NCBI GenBank assembly: GCA_020073265.1
Contig: JAIQFN010000056.1
Span: 1 to 38,890 of the forward strand
DNA length: 38,890 nt
Direction of reading: 5' to 3'
Origin: Terriglobia bacterium
GTDB lineage: Bacteria > Acidobacteriota > Terriglobia > Bryobacterales > Bryobacteraceae
In this document: piece after piece, positions 7,875 through 16,006 of the stretch
Layout: each line of letters opens with the position of its first letter
Numbering within the stretch: the first letter of the stretch is position 1
The notes under the pieces: generated by a model
Seen by the model: only the letters and a program-made list of their open reading frames with translations
Database searches by the model: none
Told to the model about the DNA's origin: nothing
Program-made: the position numbers and the translations under genes

Positions 7875-9182
7875 ATGCTAGCCGAGTTGGCCTGCTTCGA
7901 GCAGAATTGCCGCGCGCGGTTTCCGATCACCGACGCGATCTACAACTGTCCCGAGTGCAATGGCCTGCTGGAAGTTCGCTTCACCGAGAGTAAGCTCGAT
8001 CCGGAATCGTCGAAGAGAGTCTGGCGGGAACGCCGCACGTCCAATCAGCCGCTCGATCAGAGCGGCGTCTGGCGTTACCGCGAACTGTTGCCGTTCGATG
8101 GCCAGCACCAGCACGTCGTTTCACTGCGCGAGGGCAACACTCCGCTGCTCGACGGGCCACGCGCCGCCCAATACGGGGGCCTGGATCGGCTGACCTTCAA
8201 ACATCAGGGCTTCAACCCCACCGGATCTTTCAAGGACAACGGCATGACGTGCGGCGTGACGCAAGCGGTTCGCCTCCATCGCCAGCGCGTGGCCTGCGTC
8301 TCCACCGGCAACACGTCCGCCTCCATGGCCGCCTACGCCAGCGCCGCGGGACTCGATCCCATCGTCTTCATCCCGCACGGCAACATCTCCTACGGAAAAC
8401 TGGCGCAAGCTCTGGAATACGGCGCTCGCACGCTGCAGGTGGAAGCCAACTTCGATCAGATTCTCGCCCTGGTGCGAGTGCTCGCCGATCGCCTCGGCAT
8501 CTACCTGCTCAACTCCATCAATCCGTTCCGCATCGAAGGCCAGAAGACCATCATTTTCGAAATGCTGGATCAGCGCGACTGGAATCCGCCGGATTGGATC
8601 GTGCTGCCGGGCGGCAACCTCGGCAATACCTCGGCATTCGGCAAGGCGCTGCGCGAGCTGTGCCAATTCGGTTTCATCCGCAAAGTGCCCCGGCTGGCAG
8701 TGATCCAGGCCGAAGGAGCCGCGCCGTTCTACGATTTCGTCCGCACCCGCGGTGAGTTTCGCAGCGTTCCGGATCCGAAGACGCTGGCCACCGCCATCCG
8801 CATCGGCGATCCGGTGTCCTGGCCCAAGGCGCTGCACGAAATAACGGCCTCCAACGGCGTGGTGGAGAAAGTAAGCGAACAGGAGATCGCCGACGCCAAG
8901 GCCATCATCGGACGATGCGGAATCGGATGCGAGCCCGCTTCAGCCGCGACACTAGCCGGCATTCAAAAGCTGGTTCGCTCCGGTGTCATCCGGGCAAGCG
9001 ACGACGTGGTTGCGGTGCTGACGGGAAATGTTCTGAAGGATCCGGACTACATTTATCGCTACCACACCGGTCAATTGACAGATCCCGAAGGCAAAACTCT
9101 GGAGTCCCGCTTCGGGAACCGGCCGGTGGTGGCGCCGAACGACGCGGATCAAATCGCGAAGATTTTAGAAGCCAAGATCTGA
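7875..9182 (+). CDS. thrC: threonine synthase
   Basis: PLP enzyme converting O-phosphohomoserine to threonine. 435 residues from ATG 7875. An N-terminal zinc-ribbon-like segment carries Cys7, Cys12, Cys25 and Cys28; then SLREGNTPLL, the PLP lysine in FNPTGSFKDNGM (Lys120), STGNTSASMAAYA, and the phosphate-binding Gly-rich loop LPGGNLGNTSAFGKAL. These are the standard threonine-synthase blocks. A longer upstream reading to 7536 would run through the divergent dehydrogenase gene and is not used. The convergent RRM gene ends 3 bases downstream. A second family member lies at 9637-10857. Confidence 0.93.
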   Translation: MLAELACFEQNCRARFPITDAIYNCPECNGLLEVRFTESKLDPESSKRVWRERRTSNQPLDQSGVWRYRELLPFDGQHQHVVSLREGNTPLLDGPRAAQYGGLDRLTFKHQGFNPTGSFKDNGMTCGVTQAVRLHRQRVACVSTGNTSASMAAYASAAGLDPIVFIPHGNISYGKLAQALEYGARTLQVEANFDQILALVRVLADRLGIYLLNSINPFRIEGQKTIIFEMLDQRDWNPPDWIVLPGGNLGNTSAFGKALRELCQFGFIRKVPRLAVIQAEGAAPFYDFVRTRGEFRSVPDPKTLATAIRIGDPVSWPKALHEITASNGVVEKVSEQEIADAKAIIGRCGIGCEPASAATLAGIQKLVRSGVIRASDDVVAVLTGNVLKDPDYIYRYHTGQLTDPEGKTLESRFGNRPVVAPNDADQIAKILEAKI

Positions 9183-9184
9183 GG

Positions 9185-9490
9185 CTAGCGGTCGCGCCGG
9201 CCTTCACGCCGTCCGCCACCACCGCCGCCGCGTCCCTCGCGCGGAACCATCGGACGGGCTTCGTTAACCACCACAGCGCGGCCCATGAGATCCCGGCCAT
9301 TGCAGGCCTCGATGGCGTGATTGGCGGCGCTGTCGTCGTTGATTTCCACGAATCCGAATCCGCGAGCCTCGCCGGTAAAGCGATCGCGCATCACGTTAAC
9401 GCTGTCTACCGTAACACCCGCCTGCGTGAAGAAATCGGTTACATCCGCTTCCGTGGCCGAATACGGAAGGTTTCCTACGAATAGTTTCAT
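9185..9490 (-). CDS. RRM RNA-binding protein, glycine/arginine-rich tail
   Basis: Small cytosolic RNA-binding protein of 101 residues. One RRM fills residues 1-80: RNP2 is KLFVGNLPY and RNP1 is RGFGFVEI, both with the aromatic residues that stack on RNA. The tail (about 85-101) is Gly/Arg-rich (GRGGGGGGRR), as in cyanobacterial and acidobacterial Rbp proteins linked to cold or stress response and RNA chaperoning. A strong Shine-Dalgarno AAGGAG (9497-9502 on the reverse strand) stands 7 bases before the ATG at 9490, implying high expression. It stands as a single gene between two convergent or codirectional synthase genes. Confidence 0.94.
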   Translation of the reverse strand: MKLFVGNLPYSATEADVTDFFTQAGVTVDSVNVMRDRFTGEARGFGFVEINDDSAANHAIEACNGRDLMGRAVVVNEARPMVPREGRGGGGGGRREGRRDR

Positions 9491-9594
9491 TGAAAGCTCC
9501 TTGACATTGCTACAGAGGCAGGTTTACGACCGCGGACCCGAAATTATGCAGGGCTGACACCGAGGGGAAAGACTGACTCCGAACACACTCCTTC

Positions 9595-9623
9595 AGTTTC
9601 CCAAAACCTTAGAGCGGTGTCAA
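9595..9623 (-). promoter_or_regulatory. possible sigma-70 promoter for the RRM gene
   Basis: On the reverse strand a perfect -35 TTGACA (9618-9623) is followed 17 bases later by a weak -10 GAAACT (9595-9600). This would give a leader of about 100 bases before the RRM start, in line with the long leaders of RNA-chaperone genes. A second -10-like CATAAT lies at 9543-9548 without a good -35. Tentative. Confidence 0.3.
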
Positions 9624-9636
9624 AACAGAAAATCGT

Positions 9637-10857
9637 CTAACGCGGCGTGATCAATCCACCCAGTTTGTCCTGCTCGGAGGCGGTGGTTCGCGGGAATCGG
9701 GTCGAAAAAACTTCCAGGTACTTCAGGCCCGCGCCGGTGTTGTACAGCACCACGCGCTCGTCGGGTTTCAAGAACCCGTTGGCCAGCAATTTCTTCAGTG
9801 CCGCGACGCAGGCGCCTCCCTCGGGTGCGGCGAAGATTCCTTCGTCGGCGCCCAGTTCGAGACACGCATCCAGCAATTCCTCGTCGCTAACTGCAATCGC
9901 CGTGCCGCCGCTCTTGCGAATCGCATCCAGCATGAGCGCGTCGCCCAGCGGTTTCGGCACTCGCAGACCCGCGGCCACGGTATGCGCGTTCTCCCAGAAC
10001 TGGCTCTTGGATTCGCCGCGTTCGAATGCCCGCACGACCGGCTGGCAACCTTCGGTTTGCACCGCGATCATCTTCGGCCGCTTGCTCGAAATCCACCCGA
10101 GCGTTTCCATCTCGGCGAACGCCTTCCACATTCCGATCAGGCCCACGCCGCCACCGGCCGGGTAGAAGATCGCGTCCGGCAGCGTCCAGCCCAACTGCTC
10201 GGCCACTTCGTAGCCCATGGTCTTCTTGCCTTCGATGCGATACGGCTCCTTCAACGTGCTCACGTCGAACCAGCCTTCGGCATCCTTGCGCTCGGCGACC
10301 ATGCGGCCGCAGTCGCTGATCAGACCGTCCACCAGCGTGACGTGCGCGCCAAAAGCTTTGCATTCGATGTAGTTCGCCTGCGGGACGTCGCGAGGCATGA
10401 AGATGTGAGCCTCGATGCCGGCCGCCGCCGCATAAGCAGCCATCGCGCTGGCGGCATTTCCCGCCGATGGAATCGCCACGCGGCGGATGCCGAGCTCCAC
10501 GCACATCGAAACCGCGCAGGCCAGCCCGCGCGCCTTGAAGGATCCCGTGGGATTGATGCCTTCGTCTTTCACCCACAGATCCCGCGCTCCCAGCCGCGTG
10601 CCCAGCCGCGTGGCGCGCACGATCGGAGTCATTCCTTCGCCCAGCGAAACCACCGAGCGCACGTCACGCACTGGCAGCACCGGCGCGTATCGCCACATGC
10701 TGCACGGGCCCTTGGCGACGGCGTCGCGATGCCACGCGGCTCTGGTTTCTTCGAGGTCGTAATGCACCAGCAGCGGCCCTCCGCATTCGCACAGATTGTG
10801 GACCTGGCCGGCTTCGCGCCGCTTCCCGCACACGCTGCATTCCAGATGAGTCACCAT
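9637..10857 (-). CDS. threonine synthase-like PLP enzyme (second copy)
   Basis: Fold-type II PLP enzyme, 406 residues from ATG 10857. It begins with a compact zinc ribbon (Cys7, Cys10, Cys23, Cys25: ECSVCGK and CECGG), followed by SLGEGMTPIV, the PLP lysine in INPTGSFKARG (Lys108), SAGNAASAMAAYAAAAG and the phosphate loop YPAGGGVGLIGMWKAF. It shares the threonine-synthase architecture with the gene at 7875 but is clearly divergent (SFKAR in place of SFKDN), so it may act on a different substrate, for example as a threonine dehydratase or diaminopropionate-type enzyme. In-frame codons extend upstream to 10923 but would enter the mtgA leader. It is divergent from mtgA. Confidence 0.88.
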   Translation of the reverse strand: MVTHLECSVCGKRREAGQVHNLCECGGPLLVHYDLEETRAAWHRDAVAKGPCSMWRYAPVLPVRDVRSVVSLGEGMTPIVRATRLGTRLGARDLWVKDEGINPTGSFKARGLACAVSMCVELGIRRVAIPSAGNAASAMAAYAAAAGIEAHIFMPRDVPQANYIECKAFGAHVTLVDGLISDCGRMVAERKDAEGWFDVSTLKEPYRIEGKKTMGYEVAEQLGWTLPDAIFYPAGGGVGLIGMWKAFAEMETLGWISSKRPKMIAVQTEGCQPVVRAFERGESKSQFWENAHTVAAGLRVPKPLGDALMLDAIRKSGGTAIAVSDEELLDACLELGADEGIFAAPEGGACVAALKKLLANGFLKPDERVVLYNTGAGLKYLEVFSTRFPRTTASEQDKLGGLITPR

Positions 10858-10923
10858 CGTTTGATCCGAAGTCCGATGATAGCAGCCAGACCAGGGAGCC
10901 GGACCGTGCGACATTGATATCAA

Positions 10924-11655
10924 GTGGCACGCGGCACACCACCCAAGCGTTCGGTAATCTCTCGCACCCCGCCGAGACGATCCAAGCGCGGCCTGCTGGG
11001 CAGAATCGTGACCGGCGTTCTGGCGCTCGCACTGGCGCTGTACATGCTGTGCGCCCTGTGCGTGCTGGCCCTAAGTCAGATCAACCCACCGCTCACCGCT
11101 GTCCAGGTTCAGCGCCGCGCGAAAGCCATGCTGGAGCATCGCTCCTACACCAAGCGCTATGCATTCGTTCCGCTCGCCCGCATCGCACCCAACCTCCAGC
11201 ACGCCGTGATCTCAGCCGAAGACGGACGCTTCTTCCAACACCACGGCTTCGACTGGATCGAGATGCGCAAGGTGCTGGAGGACGACATGAAACGGCAGGC
11301 ACTCGGCCGCGGCGGATCCACCATCACGCAGCAGCTTGTGAAAAACCTGTTCCTCACCACCGAACGCTCTCTGATTCGCAAGGGAGTGGAGTTCGCCCTG
11401 GTCCCCATGGTGGAGGCGCTGCTGACGAAGAACCGGATTCTGGAACTGTACCTCAACGTCATCGAGTGGGGTCCGGGGATTTACGGCGCCGAAGCGGCTT
11501 GCGAGTTTTACTATCACGTGCACGCTTCGGAAGTCAGCCGCGATCAGGCCGCGCGTCTGGCGGCCATCATCCCCGCCCCGCTCAGGCGAAAGCCGGCCCG
11601 CATGAACGAGTACAGCGATGTGATCCTTCGCCGCATGGTGCAATCCGGTTGGTAA
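10924..11655 (+). CDS. mtgA: monofunctional biosynthetic peptidoglycan transglycosylase
   Basis: GT51 enzyme polymerising lipid II into glycan strands at the outer face of the inner membrane. A basic cytoplasmic N-terminus precedes one transmembrane anchor (about 27-50). GT51 motif 1 is SAEDGRFFQHHGFDW with catalytic Glu99; motif 2 is GRGGSTITQQLVKNLFL; motif 3 is the RSLIRKGVEFALVPMVEALLTKNRILELYLN block, cited here by its ends. 243 residues and no transpeptidase domain, which defines MtgA. The start is GTG 10924, three codons after an in-frame stop (10915-10917); no good ribosome site is visible. It converges on the methyltransferase gene with a gap of 18 bases. Confidence 0.93.
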   Translation: MARGTPPKRSVISRTPPRRSKRGLLGRIVTGVLALALALYMLCALCVLALSQINPPLTAVQVQRRAKAMLEHRSYTKRYAFVPLARIAPNLQHAVISAEDGRFFQHHGFDWIEMRKVLEDDMKRQALGRGGSTITQQLVKNLFLTTERSLIRKGVEFALVPMVEALLTKNRILELYLNVIEWGPGIYGAEAACEFYYHVHASEVSRDQAARLAAIIPAPLRRKPARMNEYSDVILRRMVQSGW

Positions 11656-11673
11656 CCGCTGCACCCATCGCGA

Positions 11674-12399
11674 TCAGCGCTTCTCCAGCACCACGAATAG
11701 CGATTGGCCGAACGGCGGCGGCAACAGGGCTTCCACGCGCGAAAGCCACGGCGCCGCGAATCGATCGAAGATTCCGATCTGTTTGTCCGTCAACGCGTCC
11801 TGTCGCAGAACGCGCGAGCACATCCACCAGCCGAAGAATCCAAGCACGTTGACATAGTGCGCCTTCTTGATCGCGAGACCGCTTGCTTCCCCCAGCCGCG
11901 CGATCGAGCCGCGCCGGTAACGCCGGTAGTGCCCCAGATTCCAATCCACCGCGCCATACAGTCCCTGAAAAGCCGGCACGTACAGCACGATCACTCCGCC
12001 TGGTTCCAGTATCGACGCCATCGCTCGCAGCGCCCGCAGGTCATCCTCGATGTGTTCCAGCACGTTCGTGCACAGGCAAGAGTCCGGGCGAAACCTGGCC
12101 AGGTCGGCGAATGCGGGGCTGCCAGTGTCGCAAACCATCGCTTGCAGATTCTTCGCGTGCGGATAGCGCTGTGTGAGACGCTCGATGCACTCCGGATTGA
12201 TGTCCACCGCGACCACCAGCTCGCGATCCAGCAGCTTTCCGGTGAAGTTGCCCAGCCCGCATCCCAGCTCCACCACCCTTTGTCCGAGCTCCGGCAAAAT
12301 CAGGCGGCCCTGCCATGCCAGGTAGTTCGTGGCCTTGGCCATTCGCTCCTGGTCTTCCACCGTGTACGTTGTGCTGGTCACGCGAGCTTCTGAAGACAT
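11674..12399 (-). CDS. class I SAM-dependent methyltransferase
   Basis: 241 residues from ATG 12399. Rossmann-type methyltransferase motifs: motif I VVELGCGLGNFTGKLL, acidic post-I AVDINPECIERL, the motif IV region CTNVLEHIEDDL, and the loop LEPGGVIVLYVPAFQGLYG. HYRRYRRG following the Trp/Asp segment is common in methyltransferases tied to glycan or polyprenyl-linked substrates. It lies 20 bases downstream of the second GT-C-like gene on the same strand, so it probably belongs to that operon and may modify the same surface product. Exact substrate unknown. Confidence 0.87.
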   Translation of the reverse strand: MSSEARVTSTTYTVEDQERMAKATNYLAWQGRLILPELGQRVVELGCGLGNFTGKLLDRELVVAVDINPECIERLTQRYPHAKNLQAMVCDTGSPAFADLARFRPDSCLCTNVLEHIEDDLRALRAMASILEPGGVIVLYVPAFQGLYGAVDWNLGHYRRYRRGSIARLGEASGLAIKKAHYVNVLGFFGWWMCSRVLRQDALTDKQIGIFDRFAAPWLSRVEALLPPPFGQSLFVVLEKR

Positions 12400-12419
12400 C
12401 TTGGCACACGCGCTGAACC

Positions 12420-14141
12420 CTACTTCGCTGGCGCCTGGTAGGGGGTCAGCCTCGGCGGGCGAAAATCGGGCTCGATCAGCCACGCCTGCCGATCCGGATA
12501 GTAGCGCCGTAGCTTTTCATTCTCCTCGGCGCCGAGATCCCGCGCCCACACTACTCGCGCAGCGTCGATATCGGCCAGGTTGTGGACCCATTCCACGAAT
12601 TGATGCGGCGGCCAGTAGCGAACAAAGACAAGCTGTTTGCCAGTGGCTTGAGCCAGACGCCGATTGATCGCCATCCGGCCGTCCGGATCGCCATGATTGA
12701 TCGCGTCCCAGGTTTCGTATTGCGTCATCTCGTTGAGCATCTTTTCATCGCGTCCGGCGTGAAGTCCGTACCAGAACAAAAAGTGCGCCGCGCACAAGAG
12801 CAGAATGAGCCGGGCCGCGTCCTGGCCCGCGAAGCGTCCGCCCCCGCTGAACTCGCTCAGCCGCTCCAGCCCCGCGACGCTAACCAGAACGAACAGACAC
12901 ACGACGGCGGCGATGTAGTGGCTGTAGAAGTACGAATAGAAGTTGGTGCCCAGAGCGAAGAGCAGCAGCGAAACAAGAACCCAGACGAACCGCGGCTCAC
13001 GCAGCCTCACGAGAAAAAACGGGACCGCCAGGTACAGCGGCGCGAGCAGGAAGAAACGGTAAAACCGCACGCGGCTTCCGAACCGTTCCCAATACGTACG
13101 AAATGTATCGGTGCCTTCTCCGTGCACCGCCGACTGCACTTCGTAGTCGAGCTCCTGCTCGCGCGTGAGCTGGCGGTGGGACACTGGCTTCGGCTGTAAC
13201 GTGAACGTGGTGGGTACACCGTACTGATATTGGCTGAGCGCGTAGGGCAGAGTGGTCCAACTGCCGGTGACGGCCCGGTTTTGAAGACACGTCAGTGCGA
13301 TCGCCGGAAGCACGGCCAGCGCAGCGGCAGGCGCGAGGCTTGCGAGCTTGCGAACCTTGGTCCTGTCACGGAGCGCCGGAAGAAGAAACACCCCCGCGCT
13401 CAAAACCAGAAAGATCGATTCAAATGGCCGGGTGAGCAACTGCAGTGTGAACCCCAGTCCCAATAGCGCAGCGTCGCGGCGTCGGCCCGCGTCCAACAGC
13501 CGCGGCAGCGATCCGAAGACCAGGCAACCCGCGATCGCCGATACCGCGCCGCCCCAATAGCTGTTCATCCACTGGTTGAGCGGACCGAATTGTATGACCG
13601 CCAGCAGTCCTCCCAGCAGCGCCCAACCCGGCGTAGTCCACGCGCGCAGCATCCAGTAGCAGAGTGCGCAGAAAATTCCCACCGTCAGCGCGACTCCGGC
13701 CCAGGGATGACCGAAGATCGTCCAGCCGATCGCCAGCGCCAGGCCTTGCCCCAGTGGAAAAATGGAACTGTAAGACGGTTCCTGCAAAACATAGAACGTC
13801 TCGAAGAACTGGTGCAGTGGGTGCACCGGATTCGCGAGCCGGAAATGGCGCAGCGTATCGGCCAGCAGAAGATAGCTGAAATCGTCGGACACTCCCGCCG
13901 GCGGGATCGGATACTGAGGCAGCAGCGCCAGCCGAAGCGCGACCGGCAACGCCACCAGCAGCAACATGCTCCAGCCGGTGCGTTCCGCCAGCCGCCGCGC
14001 ATACGGCTCGATCCAGCGTCGCGACGCCAGCGCCAGCATCACCAAGAGCGCTGCCAGCACCAGCTCGACAAAATCACTCGCGCCAAAGCCGATCGGATTG
14101 CGAAGCGGCACGAACGAACGAAGCACGTGGAAGATTTCCAT
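12420..14141 (-). CDS. GT-C-like multipass membrane protein, paralogue 2
   Basis: 573 residues with about ten or more hydrophobic segments. After the first helices an acidic pair Asp86-Asp87 (GVSDDFSYLLLADT) occupies the place of the catalytic Asp pair in the first extracytoplasmic loop of GT-C glycosyltransferases (ArnT/PMT-like), followed by FETFYVLQEPSYSSIFPLG. The hydrophilic C-terminus (INHGDPDGRMAINRRLAQ ... RYYPDRQAWLIEPD) is shared with the adjacent paralogue. I infer a lipid-linked sugar transferase; no characterised family can be named with certainty. The start ATG 14141 is 3 bases from the stop of the upstream paralogue. Confidence 0.78.
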   Translation of the reverse strand: MEIFHVLRSFVPLRNPIGFGASDFVELVLAALLVMLALASRRWIEPYARRLAERTGWSMLLLVALPVALRLALLPQYPIPPAGVSDDFSYLLLADTLRHFRLANPVHPLHQFFETFYVLQEPSYSSIFPLGQGLALAIGWTIFGHPWAGVALTVGIFCALCYWMLRAWTTPGWALLGGLLAVIQFGPLNQWMNSYWGGAVSAIAGCLVFGSLPRLLDAGRRRDAALLGLGFTLQLLTRPFESIFLVLSAGVFLLPALRDRTKVRKLASLAPAAALAVLPAIALTCLQNRAVTGSWTTLPYALSQYQYGVPTTFTLQPKPVSHRQLTREQELDYEVQSAVHGEGTDTFRTYWERFGSRVRFYRFFLLAPLYLAVPFFLVRLREPRFVWVLVSLLLFALGTNFYSYFYSHYIAAVVCLFVLVSVAGLERLSEFSGGGRFAGQDAARLILLLCAAHFLFWYGLHAGRDEKMLNEMTQYETWDAINHGDPDGRMAINRRLAQATGKQLVFVRYWPPHQFVEWVHNLADIDAARVVWARDLGAEENEKLRRYYPDRQAWLIEPDFRPPRLTPYQAPAK

Positions 14142-14144
14142 GCT

Positions 14145-15920
14145 CTAGTGCACCTGCTCGAACCTGAGCGTCGGGGCCTCGGTCTTGGTCGGCGCCGGCG
14201 CCTGCGGCTTTTCTGGCGTTTTCTCCGGCTCTGCTTTGTACGGGCTCAACTTCGGCGGTCTGGCGTCTGGTTCGAGCAGCCAGGCCGTCCGATCCGGATA
14301 GTAGCGCCGGAGTTGTTCATTTTCCGCCGCACCGAGGTCGCGCGCCCAAACCGTCCGGGCGCGATCGATGTCCGCCTCGTTATAAACCCATTCGTCCTGG
14401 AAAACGTGCTGCTGCCAATAGCGGACAAACACCAGTTGCTTGCCGGACGCCTGCGCGAGCTGCCGGTTGACTTCGATTCTACGCTCCGGGTTTTTGTGAT
14501 TGATCGCGTCCCAGGTCTCATATCGCCGCATCGACATCGACACCTCGGCGTCGTCGAAAAAGTGCAGGCCGTACCAAAAGCAAAAGTGCGCGGCGCAGAG
14601 AAAGACAGTCACTCGGGCCGCATCGGCGCTCACTCGGCTAAGTCGGCGAAGGCCGGTGACGCTCGCCAGCATGAACAGGCAGGTGACAGCCGCGACGTAA
14701 TGAAACTGGAACGCGGGGAAGAAATTAACGCCCAGCGCGAACAGCAGCAGCGTCACGACCACCCAAAGATACCGGAACTCGCGAAGCGCGCCGAAGAAAA
14801 ACGGCAGCGCCACGTACAACGGAGCCAGGAAAAAGAAGCGATAGTATCGTACCCGGTACGCCAGGCGCGTGAAATAACTTTGGAGCGTCTCCTCGCCGCT
14901 TCGAAACGTGAGCTGCGCTTTGTATTCCAGTTCTTGCTGCGGCGTCAGCTCGCGATGCGGCACCGGATCGGCTTGGAAAGTAAGCGAAGCCGGCACGCCG
15001 TACTGATCCTGGCTGAGCATCTCGGGCAGCACCGTCCAACTGCCCGTCACCCGCCGGTTCTGCAGCAGCGTGACACCGCCGGCCAGGATGACGAGCGCGG
15101 ATGCGACTAACGCCGGCCTTGCCACGCCTCTCAGCACCTCTGGCCTCCGCAAAGCGGGCGCGAAGTACAGCGCCACGCTGGCGAACAGAAAGATAGATTC
15201 ATACTGACGCGTGAGCAGATGCATCCCCAGCCCCAGCCCTAACAGAAACGCGTCGCGCGTGCGGCCGTTTGCGCGCAGCCTGGGCAGCGCGCCGAACACC
15301 AGGCAGCCGGCCGTCGCAGCAAAATGACCGCCCCAATAACTGTTGGTCCACTGGTTCAGCGGCCCGAATTCAAACACCGCCAGCACTCCGCCGGCGAGCG
15401 CCCACAATGGCGTCGTCCAGGCGCGCAACATCCAGTAGCACAGCGAGCAGAACGCGCCGACGCCGAGCAGCACTCCCGCCCATGCAAGTCCGAAAATCGC
15501 GCGGCCCAGTGCCATGCCTAGGCCTTGGCCGATCGGATAAATCGAGCTATAGGTCGGCTGCTGGAGGACGAAAAATGTCTCGAAGAACCGATGGAAAGCA
15601 TGCGGCGGATTCGCGAACCGAAAATGCCGCAGCGTATCGGCGACCAGCAGGTGCCCGAATTCGTCGTACAGATCGGGCGAAGGCGCCGGATGATGCGGCA
15701 ACAGCATGAGCCGGAGCGCGACCGGCATGGCCGCCAGCAGCAGCATGCACCAACCGGTCTTCTGCGCAAGTTTCCGGGCGTGCGGCTCGAGCCACGGCCG
15801 CGAGATCAAAGCGAGTCCGGCCAACACCACCGCCAGCGTCAGCTCGATGAAGTCGCTGGCCCCAAAACCAATCGGGTTGCGAAGCGGCAGAAAAGAGCGA
15901 AACAGCTCCTCGAACATCAA
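14145..15920 (-). CDS. GT-C-like multipass membrane protein, paralogue 1
   Basis: 591 residues, same architecture as the next gene downstream: the N-terminus is almost identical (RNPIGFGASDF), the acidic pair is Asp86-Glu87 (DLYDEFGHLLVADT), and FGPLNQWTNSYWGG matches FGPLNQWMNSYWGG in its partner. It differs in a C-terminal extension rich in Pro, Lys and Glu (about 25 residues) that the second copy lacks. Clearly a tandem gene duplication. It heads a reverse operon followed by paralogue 2 and the methyltransferase. Function inferred as glycan transfer in the inner membrane. Confidence 0.78.
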   Translation of the reverse strand: MMFEELFRSFLPLRNPIGFGASDFIELTLAVVLAGLALISRPWLEPHARKLAQKTGWCMLLLAAMPVALRLMLLPHHPAPSPDLYDEFGHLLVADTLRHFRFANPPHAFHRFFETFFVLQQPTYSSIYPIGQGLGMALGRAIFGLAWAGVLLGVGAFCSLCYWMLRAWTTPLWALAGGVLAVFEFGPLNQWTNSYWGGHFAATAGCLVFGALPRLRANGRTRDAFLLGLGLGMHLLTRQYESIFLFASVALYFAPALRRPEVLRGVARPALVASALVILAGGVTLLQNRRVTGSWTVLPEMLSQDQYGVPASLTFQADPVPHRELTPQQELEYKAQLTFRSGEETLQSYFTRLAYRVRYYRFFFLAPLYVALPFFFGALREFRYLWVVVTLLLFALGVNFFPAFQFHYVAAVTCLFMLASVTGLRRLSRVSADAARVTVFLCAAHFCFWYGLHFFDDAEVSMSMRRYETWDAINHKNPERRIEVNRQLAQASGKQLVFVRYWQQHVFQDEWVYNEADIDRARTVWARDLGAAENEQLRRYYPDRTAWLLEPDARPPKLSPYKAEPEKTPEKPQAPAPTKTEAPTLRFEQVH

Positions 15921-15934
15921 GTCCTATTGTGCAT

Positions 15935-15982
15935 GGTGGCGCACGCACTCGTGCGTGCCGCGTTCACACTCGTGTGAACGCC
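15935..15982. repeat. double-hairpin dispersed repeat, copy A
   Basis: Two perfect palindromes in tandem between divergent genes. The first is GCACGCAC-TC-GTGCGTGC (15941-15958, 8-bp stem). The second is a 10-bp stem with a TC loop, 15960-15981 (GCGTTCACAC / GTGTGAACGC). A GGTGGC box precedes them. The same unit occurs inverted at 37221-37266. It lies in the 86-base space between the GT-C operon start and glcE and probably occupies both 5' regions. Confidence 0.85.
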
Positions 15983-16006
15983 CGGCTGCTACGATAACGG
16001 GAGTTC

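Noticed and set aside
13590-15110. 506-residue forward open frame over the GT-C-like genes
   Set aside because: Arg/Gln-rich shadow of two membrane proteins, no motifs.
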